Below are positions 35,336-46,799 of a stretch of DNA of 64,000 nucleotides, piece after piece (position 1 is the stretch's first letter; the number at the start of each line of letters is the position of its first letter). A program made the translations under genes and the position numbers. The notes under the pieces were generated by a model. The model had not been told where the DNA came from, did no database searches, and saw nothing but the letters and a program-made list of their open reading frames with translations. The stretch comes from Siphonodentalium dalli (lineage: Eukaryota; Mollusca; Scaphopoda; Gadilida; Siphonodentaliidae): assembly GCA_032622095.1 (NCBI GenBank), contig CP136062.1, positions 34,600,918-34,664,917 of the forward strand, given 5' to 3'.

Positions 35336-37211
35336 ACACTGTACTCTATGACACATAGTTTGTAAACTATTCATCAACCTGATATATCAAGTGCACCACC
35401 GCAGTAAGCATAATCAAGTTTTCAATTTCAAACTGGTATGGCACGGGCAGTCTCTTTGAAAAGCCGAGAAAATCCTATATCCGATGCACGTCTCCAGAAC
35501 TCTCTATTAAAATTAGGTTATGATTTGAAGGGGTTCCCTCCATTTCATTGGAGAGTGAGCAGACTACGCGAGATTTAATTGGTTTATGGCATAACAGATC
35601 TCAGGTCAATGACGCGTTGACAATTTTCCCACGCATTGTCAAAGTCAACTATTGTTGGAAAACTGAATACAGGCGATATATCCATAACACATTTTACTCA
35701 TCGCAATGTAGGAGACTTCATCTTCCATTTTTTATCAGTCATCGATATTCATGACTGATTATTCGTTCGCATCTTTTTGTATTTATAACTATTTCTAAAT
35801 ACTACCTTTCTCACAAACATTTACTACGCCAGGAATACACCCCATATTTGGAAACGGTTTATTACGTCATGTTGGGAATGCCGCGTCGTCGTAGAAATGA
35901 AATATAATGGATATTTCTAGAACCGTGCATCTGCTAGGATATTCGTCGGCCTTCCAAAGAGACTGTGGTACGGGTAACTGTACCGTTGATATCCCCTACC
36001 GCAATGCGAATAATTTTTGTCGGGAGTTAAAATCAGGCTAAAAAGTTTTAAAAATACATACAAGGAAGCAATTTTAGATGTCACAACTTATTGTAGGTTA
36101 TCCATTCGCCAACGCAAAACGGTAACTTCGTGTACTATATGTGCCGCGATGTGTTGCAGTGGGCGGAGTTACAATAAAAATATGGATTGCGACAAAACAT
36201 GCGACATTTGCGCCGACAGCGACACGCGCGACAAAATATGTCATACAATGTCATGTAGTCGCTTTCAGCGCGTGTACATTGGTTTAGACATATTGATTAC
36301 CAATAAGTATATAACAATACAGATTGGCATTGGGATTGGAGGACAAGTGCGATCCACTTATGCATAACCCACTCTCCCGATTGCCGTTATAACACTGATA
36401 TATAATAATTTGGGTTGTCAACACAATAGGTATAACATATTTACAAGTGTATACATATATCATTGTATATTATTTGAAGTATAGTTTGTATAGTCTCACC
36501 ACCCCACCAATTACGCGCGCTCGCGCAACAGTATGGCGATCAGTCAGATTCGTAGGTACGTTGGTGTCACCCTACCTATTTCACTCCATGACGTCACCCT
36601 TACGCAATACATGCCGGCGACGTTACGGAGTAGATTATAGAGTTGACGCCCTTGGCACTGACTTCCGTTACTAGCTCCTTGCTATATAAACAAACCAACG
36701 ATGTGGCTTTTGTCGAAAATTGACAGTCAGTTCATTCGCCCTGTACACATGTACTTTCAGAAAATACAAAACACCACAACGTTATACCCCACCAATGTAA
36801 GTGTCTCGATATCATTTGACCAAATTTCTTGACATGAAACCGCGACAGACACGGCGTGAAATACATCGTATTGAGTAAACAATTTCCATTGTTTCAATTC
36901 AACTTCAAGATCGCGGTAAAATCAAAACCGCAATTTGTAAGTGGTAAACATCTGAAAAAGACATCAGGTACATGCAGAAACTAATTGTTGTGCATATTTA
37001 TGTCTATTTGAGGTGGCAATTTTTCATGTTTATCAGTATTTATAACGATAAGAGCGATGGTAATTGGGGGACTATATTTTATCTAGCGCATTAAATTTAA
37101 AATAAAAAGTCGTGAATTGGCTGAGTGTTTTCTATGGCCGCACATTTCGTTGATAATGACGAGCCACTTGTTTGTCTAAATAACATTTTTAAGTTCGAAG
37201 AGCATTAGAAT

Positions 37212-37350
37212 GGGGATAACAGTGTGGTGTTTTGTGATTTCGGAAAGGTACATGGCGAATATACTGTGGCAAATAGCCGTTAACTAAATTTCCCACAGTA
37301 AATTCGCCATGTACCTTTCCGAAATCACAAAACACCACACTGTTATCCCC
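37212..37350. repeat. Near-perfect hairpin with 63-bp arms, copy 2
   Basis: Same structure as 34494-34632, with an additional change in the right arm (TTTCCCACAG for TTTGCCACAG). Confidence 0.92.
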
Positions 37351-37613
37351 TAAATAAAATTATTGAAGATTGTAATTGTCTTGTTTTGCTAACATTAAAT
37401 TAAATTAAATAAAATAAATTAAGTAAAATACAGTGAAATTATATTTTAAATTATTTTTTATTACATTTTTGCGCACGTTGGCATCTCTCTGAGTGCATTC
37501 TAGTTTTAAATTATTTCAATAATGATTATCAAGTAGCTGTTTTAAATGTGATACATGTACCTCATTGTGCATTGTTAACATTTTACAATTTGCATTCAAA
37601 TGATGCGAGCGTC

Positions 37614-38250
37614 TTAATATAACTTTGTCGGATTTTCCTCTTGCGTTATATCTCGTAAGTAATTTTGCACAGCTTTAAAGATATGTTCATTTTCTAACTG
37701 TTTTAAGTTCGGGTCCCCAAATATATTATTTCGAAGTGTAATTCTTTCTTCAAAGTGTAGGTGGCATTCAAAAAAATAGTGGAAAGTATTTTCTACAGAA
37801 TTTCCACACCTACATGTAGTAGAAATTGCTATATAATTTTGAAGTTTATCAGCTTGTAGATTACTACATTCACACCTCAGTTTACAATGAAGGATATTTA
37901 ATAGCCGTTTACCATATGAAAAATATGTTGGTGGTTTTAATGGCTTAGTTACTAGTGCTTTCTTGAACCTATCGAGTGGAAAGTTTCTTTCTTTTTTTTT
38001 CATCCAATTTGTTCCAATCCATGACGCATGTGTGGAAGAAAGTTTTATCTGTTCTTTTGCTATTTGAAATGGGACGATTTAAATTTGATGCATTTCTCAG
38101 TTCGTAATCACATTTACCCTTAACCTTTGACGGAAGAAGCTGAGTTAGGTAGGCGGGGGCTTTGCCGTTTGCAATATTGTAAAATATACTCATTCGTTTA
38201 ACATACCGCCTTCTTTCCAGCTTCTCCCATCCGAGTTCAAAGAGTACATT
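37614..38250 (-). pseudogene. 5'-truncated LINE reverse-transcriptase C-terminus
   Basis: The upstream frame holds LGWEKLERRR, IFYNIANGKAPAYL, LLPSKV and DWNKLDE. After a frame change at about 37990, LDRFKKAL, LNILHCKLRCECSNL, CRCGNSVENTFHYFFEC and a stop follow. This order is typical of the region after the reverse transcriptase in animal non-LTR retrotransposon ORF2 proteins, including the Cys/His cluster C-x-C-G...T-x-x-H-x-x-x-x-C. Everything before LGWE is missing, as expected for 5' truncation, and the frameshift makes it dead. The clade cannot be assigned. Confidence 0.85.
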
Positions 38251-38649
38251 GAAATAAAGACAGTATATGAACAATATATCCTCGCACAAACATGCACATA
38301 AGTTACATATAAAGTGAAATAGGTACATAATGTGATTATTTTATTCTGAAATAAGCAGATAATGGAGCCATATCCGTTATTTCGTTTCATGGCGCGGGCC
38401 ATAATGGAAACACATGTTAATGACCGTGCACTTGAAAAATCGAGAGTTGGCTTATTTGCGTCATTTTCCCCAACATATCCTCGTGAAAATACACACATAA
38501 TCGACCTATAATGTGAAATAGTTACATGATGTGATTATGTTATTCTAAAATAAGCAGGTAATGGACTCATACCTGTTATTTTGTTTTATGGCGCGGTCCA
38601 CAGTGAAAACACACGTTTTGTAACCTCAAAATGCTTTCCTGGTAGAATT

Positions 38650-40235
38650 CAGCACATCGGCTGGTAATGTATGGTGAACCAACTGCAACAAACTTTATAT
38701 TACGATATAAAGAAATTGTTGTTCACATTCGCTACCGTTATTGATAGGTATGCAACTAGATAGTCAGCTGCATTCATCAGGGACGATGCGACAATGGGAA
38801 GGGGCCTTTATTTCACCCATGTTGGTTACAGTTTTAACAGTTGTGTTTCAGAAATGATTTCATAGACCGTTCGATTGCTGACTGGACAGTTTAAATGTTC
38901 ATACTGAGAACATAGTTTTGATAGCTCTATTATAGTTTACGTCAGTTAAATTTTCCAGAAAATTGAAATAACATAAGCAAGAAAGCTCCACGTCCTTCCG
39001 CATATTGGGTACCAAATTTATCATATATATCGTGCCTGAATTAAATGCGTCATTTCCGTTAAAATTGTAAATATATATTGCAACTAGAAAGCCGTCACCA
39101 CTCACATACAATAAAGTAACTTAACGGCTGTATCCAAAATTGTAGCACATGTATAATTCCACGATATACTGATACCCATGTGCAAATGATCGATACTGCG
39201 TTTAGCTCCATGTAATAACTATCTTAATTGTTGATAACCACGAAATTAAAAACCCCACGAAAATTTTTATCTCCGAAACTGTCGCGGTCGCCATTTTGAG
39301 AATGTCATGCGGGAGGTACATGTAACTCTATTGACTCGATATAAATTCAAAGCCTATAGGGAGTTATAGTATGAGAAGAGAGTTACTTTCGCATAGGTTA
39401 TGTAGGTTTATGTAATACAATCCCGTTGTTGACAATCCCAAAATAGTCGTCAACAAATGCTTGGACACTCGACATGCTAATTATACGCCTACAGCGGATG
39501 CGCTATTTCTGACGTGTCTGCACTTCTATTAGTTCGACTTGATTGTTATTATTGGGGGTTTGGAGGCGATAGTTAGTACCGGCGGACCCACGAATTTACG
39601 AACCCACGAAAAAGTCATAAATGGCTGAACCACGAAAATGTATACCAACAAATTTAAAGCTATTTAATATAAGTACTTGTCCTTAAAATTGACAGAAATA
39701 GTGCAGAGCTAGATCCGCAATAACGACGGACATCGAGCGAAATATTATGATTGAATCAAACATTTAAGAACATAATTCGTGGGCATCACCTGGTAACCAT
39801 GAGAGTGCTCAATACTTTACCTTTGGTTCAAATATGGGCATATATAGAAGATCTAGCATTCTTGCACCCACCATATCAAAGCTACATGTATAACTATAAT
39901 TTTGGTACCCAATATTCGGAAGGACGTGGAGCTTTCTTGCTTATGTTATTTGAATTTTATGGAAACTTTAACTAACGTAATTGTATAATAGAGCTATCAA
40001 AGCTATGTTCTCAGTATGAACATTTAAACTGTTCAGTCAGCAATTGATCGGTCTATGAAATCATTTCTGAAATACAACTGTTAAAACTGTTGCCAACATG
40101 GGTGAAATAAAGACCCCTTCCCATTGTCGCATTGTCCCTGATGAATGCAGCTGACTATTCAGATGCCCAACCTATCAATAACGGTAGCGAATGTGAACAA
40201 CAATTTCTTTATATCGTAATATAAAGTTTGTGCCA
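38650..40235. repeat. Foldback with about 360-bp arms
   Basis: The left arm (about 38660-39030) holds GTAATGTATGGTGAACCAAC, CATAGACCG and GAAAGCTCCACGTCCTTCCG. The right arm (about 39890-40230) carries the inverse (CGGAAGGACGTGGAGCTTTC at about 39918, CGGTCTATGAAATCATTTCT at about 40050). The spacer of about 860 bp includes the segment shared with 27.9 kb. A third single arm lies at 23.58-23.85 kb. It could be a transposon or a local inverted duplication. Confidence 0.75.
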
Positions 40236-40377
40236 TTTGTGATTTTGTTTTATCCTCGACAATTGCCGAATAACAGCGAAATTTTTATCGGTTTGTGTCA
40301 ATTTTCAAACGTAATTATAACTCACATCTTTGTCGTTGTCGTTACTAAAACAACAACCCATTTTAACGCATTAGATA

Positions 40378-40602
40378 TCCAGCAAGCTGGTGACAGTAAC
40401 TATATAAGTAGTACGCAAGTGGGCAGTATCAATCTCTGACGTAAGCTAGTGACCAATAGCTATATATGCAGTAGGCTAGTTTTCAGTAACTGTTTCTGCA
40501 GCAAGGTAGTGGGCAGTAACTATCGTTGTAGTAAGCTGGTGGCCAATAACTATATGCTGTAAGCTAGTGAGTAGTATCTATATCTGCAGAAAGCAAACAC
40601 AT
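40378..40602 (+). repeat. Minisatellite beside the exon C donor
   Basis: About six or seven diverged units of roughly 38 bp carry AGTAAGCTxGTGxxCAxTAACTAT. They lie just downstream (minus strand) of the donor at 40637 and are homologous to 28050-28200. Confidence 0.75.
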
Positions 40603-40637
40603 CATACATGTAGTCTGTTAATCATAATATACCTTAC

Positions 40638-42002
40638 CTGCTGTCGTCGTGGTCGCCATGTTCGTTGTCGTCGTTATGATAGTAGTTATTGCTGCGATTG
40701 TCGTGCTCGCGATCGTCATGTTAGTAGTCGTGATTGTGGGCGTTGCGGTCGCTGTGGTCGGTGTGGTCGTTGTGCTGATCGTCGTTGTTGTTGTAGTTGT
40801 TGTGCTGATCGTCGTGGTTGTTGTAGTTGTGGTAGTATTTGCGGTGGTTGTTGTCGTCGTTGTGGTTATTGTCTTTGTGGTAGGCGTTGCATCGATCGCT
40901 TTGGTCGTTGTGATCGCCGTGGTGGTAACTGATGTCATTGTTTTCGTTGTGATCGTTGTGTTAGTAGTGATGGTCGTCGTGGTCGATGTGGTCGTTATGG
41001 TTGATGTGGTCATTATTGTCGTTGTGGATGACGTGGTCGTTGCCGTGGTTGTTGTTGTCGTGGTTGGCGTTGTTGTCGTCGATGTTGTCGTCGTGGTCGT
41101 TGTTTTCGTGGTGGTCAGTGTTGTCGTTGTGGCCGTTGTGGTTGATGTGGTCGTTATTGTCGTTGTGGTTGACGTGGTCGTTGCCGTGGTTGTTGTTGTC
41201 GTGGTTGGCGTTGTTGTCGTCGATGTTGTCGCCGTGGTCGTTATTGTCGTTGTGGTTGACGTGGTCGTTGCCGTGGTCGTTGTTGTCGTGGTTGGCGTTG
41301 TTGTCGTCGATGTTGTCGCCGTGGTCGTTGTTTTCGTGGTGGTCAGTGTTGTCTTTGTGGCCGTTGTGGTGGTTGTAGTCGTTTCGGTGTTCGTTGTGTT
41401 CGTTTTTGTCGCTGTGATTGATGTGGTCGTTATGGTCGTTGCGGTAGTCGTTGTCGTTGTGATCGCTGTGTTCGTTGTTGTCGTTGTGGTAATTGTGGTA
41501 CCAGTTTTTGTCGTTGTGGTGGCCGTGGTGGCGGTCGTTGTGGTTGATGTGGTCGTTGTGGTCGTTGCGGTGGTTGTTGTAGTGGTCGTTGTTGTGGTCG
41601 CTGTGGTAGTAGTTGTTGTGATCGTGGTGGTCTGGGTGGTCGTTGTGGTCAGGGTGTTCGGAGTGGTCGTTGTACTCGGTGTGGTCGTTGTTGCAATTGT
41701 GGTAGTCAGCGTTGTGGTCGTGTTTGTCGTTGTGGTCAGGGTGGTCTGCGTGCTCGTTGTGATCGTTGTTGCCATTGTGGTAGTAGTTGTTGTGGTCGTG
41801 GTGTTCGTTGTGGTCGCTGTGGTCAGGGTGATCGGGGTGGCCGTTGTGTTCGTTATGATCGTTTTAGCGGTCACTGTGGTATTCTCGGTGGTCGCTGGGG
41901 TCGTTGTTGTCGTTATGCTGGTCGTTGTGGTCGTTGTCATCGTGGTAGTGCCATTTGTGATAATTGCGGTTGTGATTGTTGAGGTTGTCTTGTTTGTTGG
42001 TT
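40638..42002 (-). CDS. Exon C: threonine-rich mucin tract without lectin half
   Basis: The exon is 1,365 nt (455 codons), open throughout, from a candidate acceptor (TTTTTTTTCAAG, ending 42003) to a donor CAG-GTAAGG at 40637-40631. Both junctions are phase 1, like modules A and B. It opens EPTNKTTST and continues as at least 430 mostly Thr residues with Ile, Ala, Asn, Lys and Ser, encoded by ACC/ACG/ACA triplets. Unlike A and B, no lectin residues precede the Thr tract. The acceptor AAG is less standard than CAG. Absence of any internal stop over 455 codons suggests it is still translated, though repeat composition lowers stop frequency. The opposite-strand Val-rich ORF is a shadow. Confidence 0.72.
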
Positions 42003-42204
42003 CTTGAAAAAAAATTGGATTTGAAAAATATGTTGCACAATATGTGTCGCAGACCCTTGCGATGTAAGATCGGTGTGCGACCACACTCCGATTTTAGCCG
42101 TGTGGCATTTGTTTTATCACTTACGGTAGACCACCGCACACGATGCGATCGGATCGTACGCTCTGGTTGTTTATGTTCTCGTGAATGCAGTGTGTTATTA
42201 TTAA

Positions 42205-42561
42205 CCCTTTACCCAACAGAACGCCCAGAAACGCCCTAACAGCCTAAATTATCTTCGGTCTGTCTCAATAAAACCATGGAAATATGGGTATCATTGGAAC
42301 CGGCTCATTGAGCACATTGTGATAGTTACAGTTATGCCCTGTGCCAATGCATTCTCTTATATATGCGAGTCGACCATAGGTCGCCTCGCATATATAAGAG
42401 AATCCATTGGCCTAAAAAAAACTTTTTTTTAACACTTTTTACCATTTTTTCTTTAATATGTGTTAAGCCAATGCATTCTCTTATATATGCGAGGCGACCT
42501 ATGGTCGACTCGCATATATAAGAGAATGTATTGGCACAGGTCCGTTCTGTTGGGTAAAGGG
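42205..42561. mobile_element. piggyBac-like MITE carrying two palindromes
   Basis: The termini CCCTTTACCCAACAGAACG and its inverse are flanked by TTAA on both sides (42201-42204 and 42562-42565). TTAA duplications with CCC-starting TIRs are the signature of piggyBac elements. The 357-bp element has no transposase. Its interior holds two palindromes, CCAATGCATTCTCTTATATA...GGTCG...ATTGG at about 42338-42404, and an inverse-oriented one at about 42475-42536. Confidence 0.87.
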
Positions 42562-42569
42562 TTAAAGTG

Positions 42570-43220
42570 GTGTAGGCTATATGTGTAGGTCTATATGTGT
42601 ATTTATCGCGGATATTTAGTAAGAATTTCCAAGAAATATTAATATTATAAGTGTTTGTAGTTCTATAGTATACCTAGTTTTAATTCATCACCCCGAGTCC
42701 CAATCTGATATTATATAAACACCAATTTGCTGACTTCTACCTTGTTTTGTTTTTGTATTCAATTGTAGTTGAATTGTAGAGGAATGAGTATATGACTCCC
42801 TTGCCCCAATCAATGCATGCATTCTTCAACCGTCCAAAATATCCCGCTACTAAGATTTGCTAATCAACTTGAACTTAAAGGACGCTGGACGCCATGTAGT
42901 TGAGAAATAAAACACGTAATCGCCACATTATCATATTAATAGTTGAATCTGATTGGCTACTTCGCATACATCGTAGAAAATCAAAATTATTTGATACCTT
43001 GTCGGGCCGACCGTGTGACAACCCGTAACCGGTTCCCGATTTTTGTCGTACAATATACATATAGAGAACAAGAAATTTGTTCTTGTGTTAGAGAAAGTTA
43101 TCATGTGATAATAAGATTTGTTTTCTTATTTAAGACAAAAAGTGTTGAGAGCAAGAACATTGTAGCTCAATTTGGGGAGGAGCTAACATTTTGATGAGTG
43201 ATGCAACGAATGATAAAGAG
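42570..43220. other. Intergenic, nothing recognised
   Basis: No supported gene or bordered repeat. Confidence 0.4.
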
Positions 43221-43224
43221 GAAG

Positions 43225-44405
43225 TCACGCTGAAGAGTAAATTCCAAGATGGCTGCTGGCCGCTGGCGGCCACTTTTTTCAACGAAGTTCGGTCGAAATA
43301 GGAGGTACACATCTATGTCACCCCGGTGATCCATATGAAGTTTGGTGATGATCGGACGAATGCTGTGGTCTGTAGGGTGCGCCAAAGGATTTAGTCATAT
43401 AAAGAGTAAATTCCAAGATGGCAGCTGGCGGCCATGTTTTTCAACGAATTTTTGTCAAAATAGGAGGCTCCCATCTAGATTTCACCCCGAAGATCCATAT
43501 GAGATTTGTTGATAACCAGATGATGGTTATGGTTTGTATGGTGTGCCAAGTATTTAGCCATGCAATGAGTAAAATCCAAGATGGCTACCCGCGGCCATGT
43601 TTTTCGTCGAAATTGTTCAAATTTGATAGCTCCAATCTAGAGGTGATTACAATCATGCCTGTACATTTCATATCAATTCTCCAATAAATACGGGTTGTGG
43701 GGTGTGCCAATGGATTCTAATTTGAAATCCAAGACGGCTACTGGTGGCCATGTTTTTTTTTTTTTTTTTTTTTTTACAAACTTAGGTCAAAATAGGAGGC
43801 TCCCATCTAGAGGACACCCCGAAGATCCATATTAAGTTTGGTGATGATCGCATGACAATAGTGGCCAGTAGTGTGCACCGAAGGATTTAGTCATACAAAA
43901 TGTAGAATCCAAGATGGCCACTGGCGGCCAAGTTTTTAAACAAATATAGGTCAAAATACGAGGCTCCCAACTATGTGGCACCCGGAAGATCCATATGACG
44001 TTTGGTGATGATCGGATTAGGGTTGTGGTATGTAGGGTGTGCCGAGGGATTTAGTCATGCAAATAGTAATATCAAAAAAGGCTGCCGGAGGCCACGTTTT
44101 TCATCGAAAATCGTTGAAATTCGATAGCTCCCACCTATGGGTGATCGAAATCGTGTCAGCAACATTTAAAAATTATCCGGCCATAAATACGGGTTGTAGG
44201 GTGTGCCGAATTGAAATTGAAATCCACGATGGGTGCTGGCGGCCAAGTTTTTCATCGAAATTCGGGAAACAAAAATCAAAACTACATATGAAGTTTGGTG
44301 GAGATCGGGCGAGGGGTGCGGCCTGTAGTGTGTGCCGAAGGAAATTGGACGACGGACGCCAACACATGGCAATAGCTCAAACGGAACGTTGTAAATTTGA
44401 GCTAA
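43225..44405 (+). repeat. Tandem array, about seven units of 150-180 bp, with terminal tail
   Basis: CCAAGATGGCTGCTGG-type words begin at about 43243, 43412, 43575, 43729, 43910, 44070 and 44222. Units also share GTCAAAATAGGAGGCTCCCA and GATCCATATGAAGTTTGGTG. A T-run of about 21 lies at 43755. The array ends in GACGACGGACGCCAACACAT and GGCAATAGCTCAAACGG, a 3' block I recall from bivalve dispersed repeats. ORFs here are repeat artefacts. Confidence 0.85.
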
Positions 44406-44409
44406 TGTG

Positions 44410-45105
44410 ATTTAGAGAACAATTTAAGTTTGCACATTTCGAATACTGAATGTTTGTTTATGTATATTTGTTCAGGAATGCATCATATTTTATTTTATAT
44501 TATATCATCATCTAAATTGCAGTGATTTTCAAGAATAAAACTATTTTCTCTCCGGCAACCGCCATTAAGTCTTTTTCCTTTTTCTTATCTAAGCAAATTG
44601 GTCTTCTTAACTTAGAATCGTGCTTTATTAACTACGATTGATCATCAAGAAATATTTTCTTGAGTCACTCCCAAGAAAATATTTCTTATTTTAAATTTAC
44701 TTTAAAAAAAAATAAGAAAATTCTTTTCCCATAGAAAACTCTATTAATTAAATGCATTATTGTCAAACTGAGTATCCAGTGTCTACTTTTGTTGAAATAA
44801 CATCATGCTGATTAATCAGTGCAACTGCATTCGAAGACATTTGAGGAGCGAGTGTCAAACGTAACTGTTTATTGACTTGAGCAACTAATGTTGTTGTTAT
44901 TGAGAAAGGTAGATGAAATGGGCAGAACTTGATGACTTAAGTGACAGATCATCAGCTATCAAGATTCCGGTTACACATCGGCGCAATATGGCCGGACAAA
45001 TGGCGGTCATACTATATCACATATAAGCAATGTTCCTGGTATACACTGTAGCCATGTGCAGGTTGTGATTGATGACATATTGACTATTATGCCATTTACA
45101 CACCT
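44410..45105. other. Intergenic, nothing recognised
   Basis: Contains a local inverted pair, AAGAAATATTTTCTTG and CAAGAAAATATTTCTT (about 44649-44687). Otherwise featureless. Confidence 0.4.
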
Positions 45106-45107
45106 AC

Positions 45108-45370
45108 CAATAGCTGATTCGATTTCTTAAAACGAGTGGCCAAGGGAGGAATTGAACAACTCCGCAAGCGCTAACAACCTAATCAAGTGGACTAAATCGC
45201 TAAACATCTTTTTTGTATTATGTCCGCTATTTGTGCATACCAATAGCTGATGGGATTTTTATAGCGAGTGTCCAATGGAGGAATTGAACAACCCCAGAGA
45301 CGTTAACAAGCAAATCCAGTTTACTAAATAGCTTACCATGTTTTTATATTACATGTATATCCGCCATATT
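45108..45370 (+). repeat. Two-unit direct repeat of about 130 bp
   Basis: ACCAATAGCTGAT recurs at about 45107 and 45240, followed in both by GAGGAATTGAACAACxCC and ACTAAATxGCTxAxCAT. Confidence 0.7.
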
Positions 45371-45414
45371 TGCAGCCATATTGGACCAAAGCATAGTATT
45401 TCATTCTATATAAC

Positions 45415-45620
45415 TTGAATGATAAACTATGAGATACAGCTCACTTGTATATTACCTGAATGATAAACTGTGAGATATAGCTCACTTGTATATTACTTGA
45501 ATGATAAACTATGAGATATAGCTCACTTGTATATTACTTGAATGATAAACTATGAGATATAGCTCACTTGTATATTACTAATGATAAACTATGATATATA
45601 GCTCACTTGTATATTACTAA
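45415..45620 (+). repeat. 41-bp minisatellite, five copies
   Basis: Units TTGAATGATAAACTATGAGA plus TATAGCTCACTTGTATATTAC start at about 45415, 45456, 45497, 45538 and 45578. The last is slightly shortened. Confidence 0.9.
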
Positions 45621-45629
45621 TGCTTGATG

Positions 45630-46640
45630 TTATTTGTGTTTTTTTCTACAAGTTCGCTTTAATTCCACGTTAACTTAACTTTAACATTGATATACATAAG
45701 GAATGACGTGAGGGTGGAAGATATGTCATTTGTTAACCTATCAGCTACAGAACAGTGTTGGCCCTTCAAAGTTTCAGATATTTTGGCATGCTTGCATAGT
45801 GTGTGTATACACGTACATGTATGGGTTAGAAAGGAATTGATAATAACCAATGCTAAAAGTTTACTCACCCCCGCGACTAGTTATGTGAACTAACCTGTTA
45901 ATTTATCCGTAGGAACCTGCAAAGAAACGTACATAATGATTGTGTTAGTTAACACAAATGACACGTAGATGAAATGTTAAGGTCTAGACGCACATTCTTC
46001 ATAGTTTGATAATAGACTTTCTCAAAACCTGTATGAAATTTAATTTGAAATGTGAGTAATGCGACATCAACTTTAGTACCAACCAACTCTACCGCACTGG
46101 GTCATACATACATCCGGATTTAATTTGGTCTCTTATTCTGCTATTTTTAATAGGCAAACAATATGTGTCAGAGCTCAATAATTGATATATTAGTAGGCGA
46201 TCGTGGCCCGCTCCACGCTTCATGTATAGATCGGATTCGTTAAACGGCGCACACCAGAGAGCTGAGATCCATTGACTATGTAATCGCCCGAACTCGTTCT
46301 GGTTCTGTGTTTCGTTCTCCGGTCACTCTGTTGCTTCTTTCTGGCTTTTGTTTTGGTAAGCGTGTCACGGGCTCAGTGGAATAAATCAATTCTTTCTTTC
46401 ATTGTCATTCCAGTTGGTGAACATTAAATGTGAGTCACACCTGCATGCTTGCCTTGAGGGCTGATTGAAATGCTACGTTGATGAGTCATTTAAGCATACC
46501 GATGCTGGTAAATATATTAAGAAATTGCCATTAAATAAATAAAGGTTAAAAACATGTTTCTTTCAAAAAGGTGGTAAGTGTATTTTCCTGTTTTAGCCTC
46601 ATTGGCAGTAAAAGCTATCTGCACAGTACATAAGTTACTC
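45630..46640. other. Intergenic, nothing recognised
   Basis: A possible intron-like GGTAAGCG ... TCATTCCAG arrangement at 46.36-46.42 kb has no convincing flanking exon. Confidence 0.35.
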
Positions 46641-46646
46641 TCCATT

Positions 46647-46795
46647 GTAGATCCATAACTCCATGCACAATGCTTTGAAGCCACTGACAATCCGAGCCAG
46701 AAACAATATTCAATACCTTATAAAAAGTTACACGTTACACTACATGTATGCGGATAATTAGTTATCAGACATCTCTAACTAGCTTATCTTTAAGA
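46647..46795 (+). repeat. Dispersed direct repeat, copy 1
   Basis: CACAATGCTTTGAAGCCACT and GCGGATAATTAGTTATCAGA recur in the same order and spacing at 49308-49437. A short ACTACATGTAT insertion distinguishes this copy. Confidence 0.85.
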
Positions 46796-46799
46796 TTCT

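Larger units (their letters stand above)
34727..37449 (+). repeat. 2.7-kb tandem duplication, unit 2
   Basis: This is the second copy of 32001-34726, ending in the shared GTGAAATTATATTTTAAA junction. Differences include a missing CACAAAT near 35599, an extra A at about 35286 and scattered substitutions. The candidate exon of unit 1 is retained at about 34824-35036. Confidence 0.93.

Noticed and set aside
40567-40932. Cys/Arg-rich ORF at the edge of the exon C tract
   Set aside because: Third frame of the same triplet repeat, with no independent signal.
45108-45370. tRNA-derived SINE or tRNA gene
   Set aside because: GGAATTGAACAACTCC faintly recalls a B box, but no A box, cloverleaf or A-rich tail is present.
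46360-46425. Short intron with GGTAAGCG and TCATTCCAG
   Set aside because: No credible coding sequence flanks either side.
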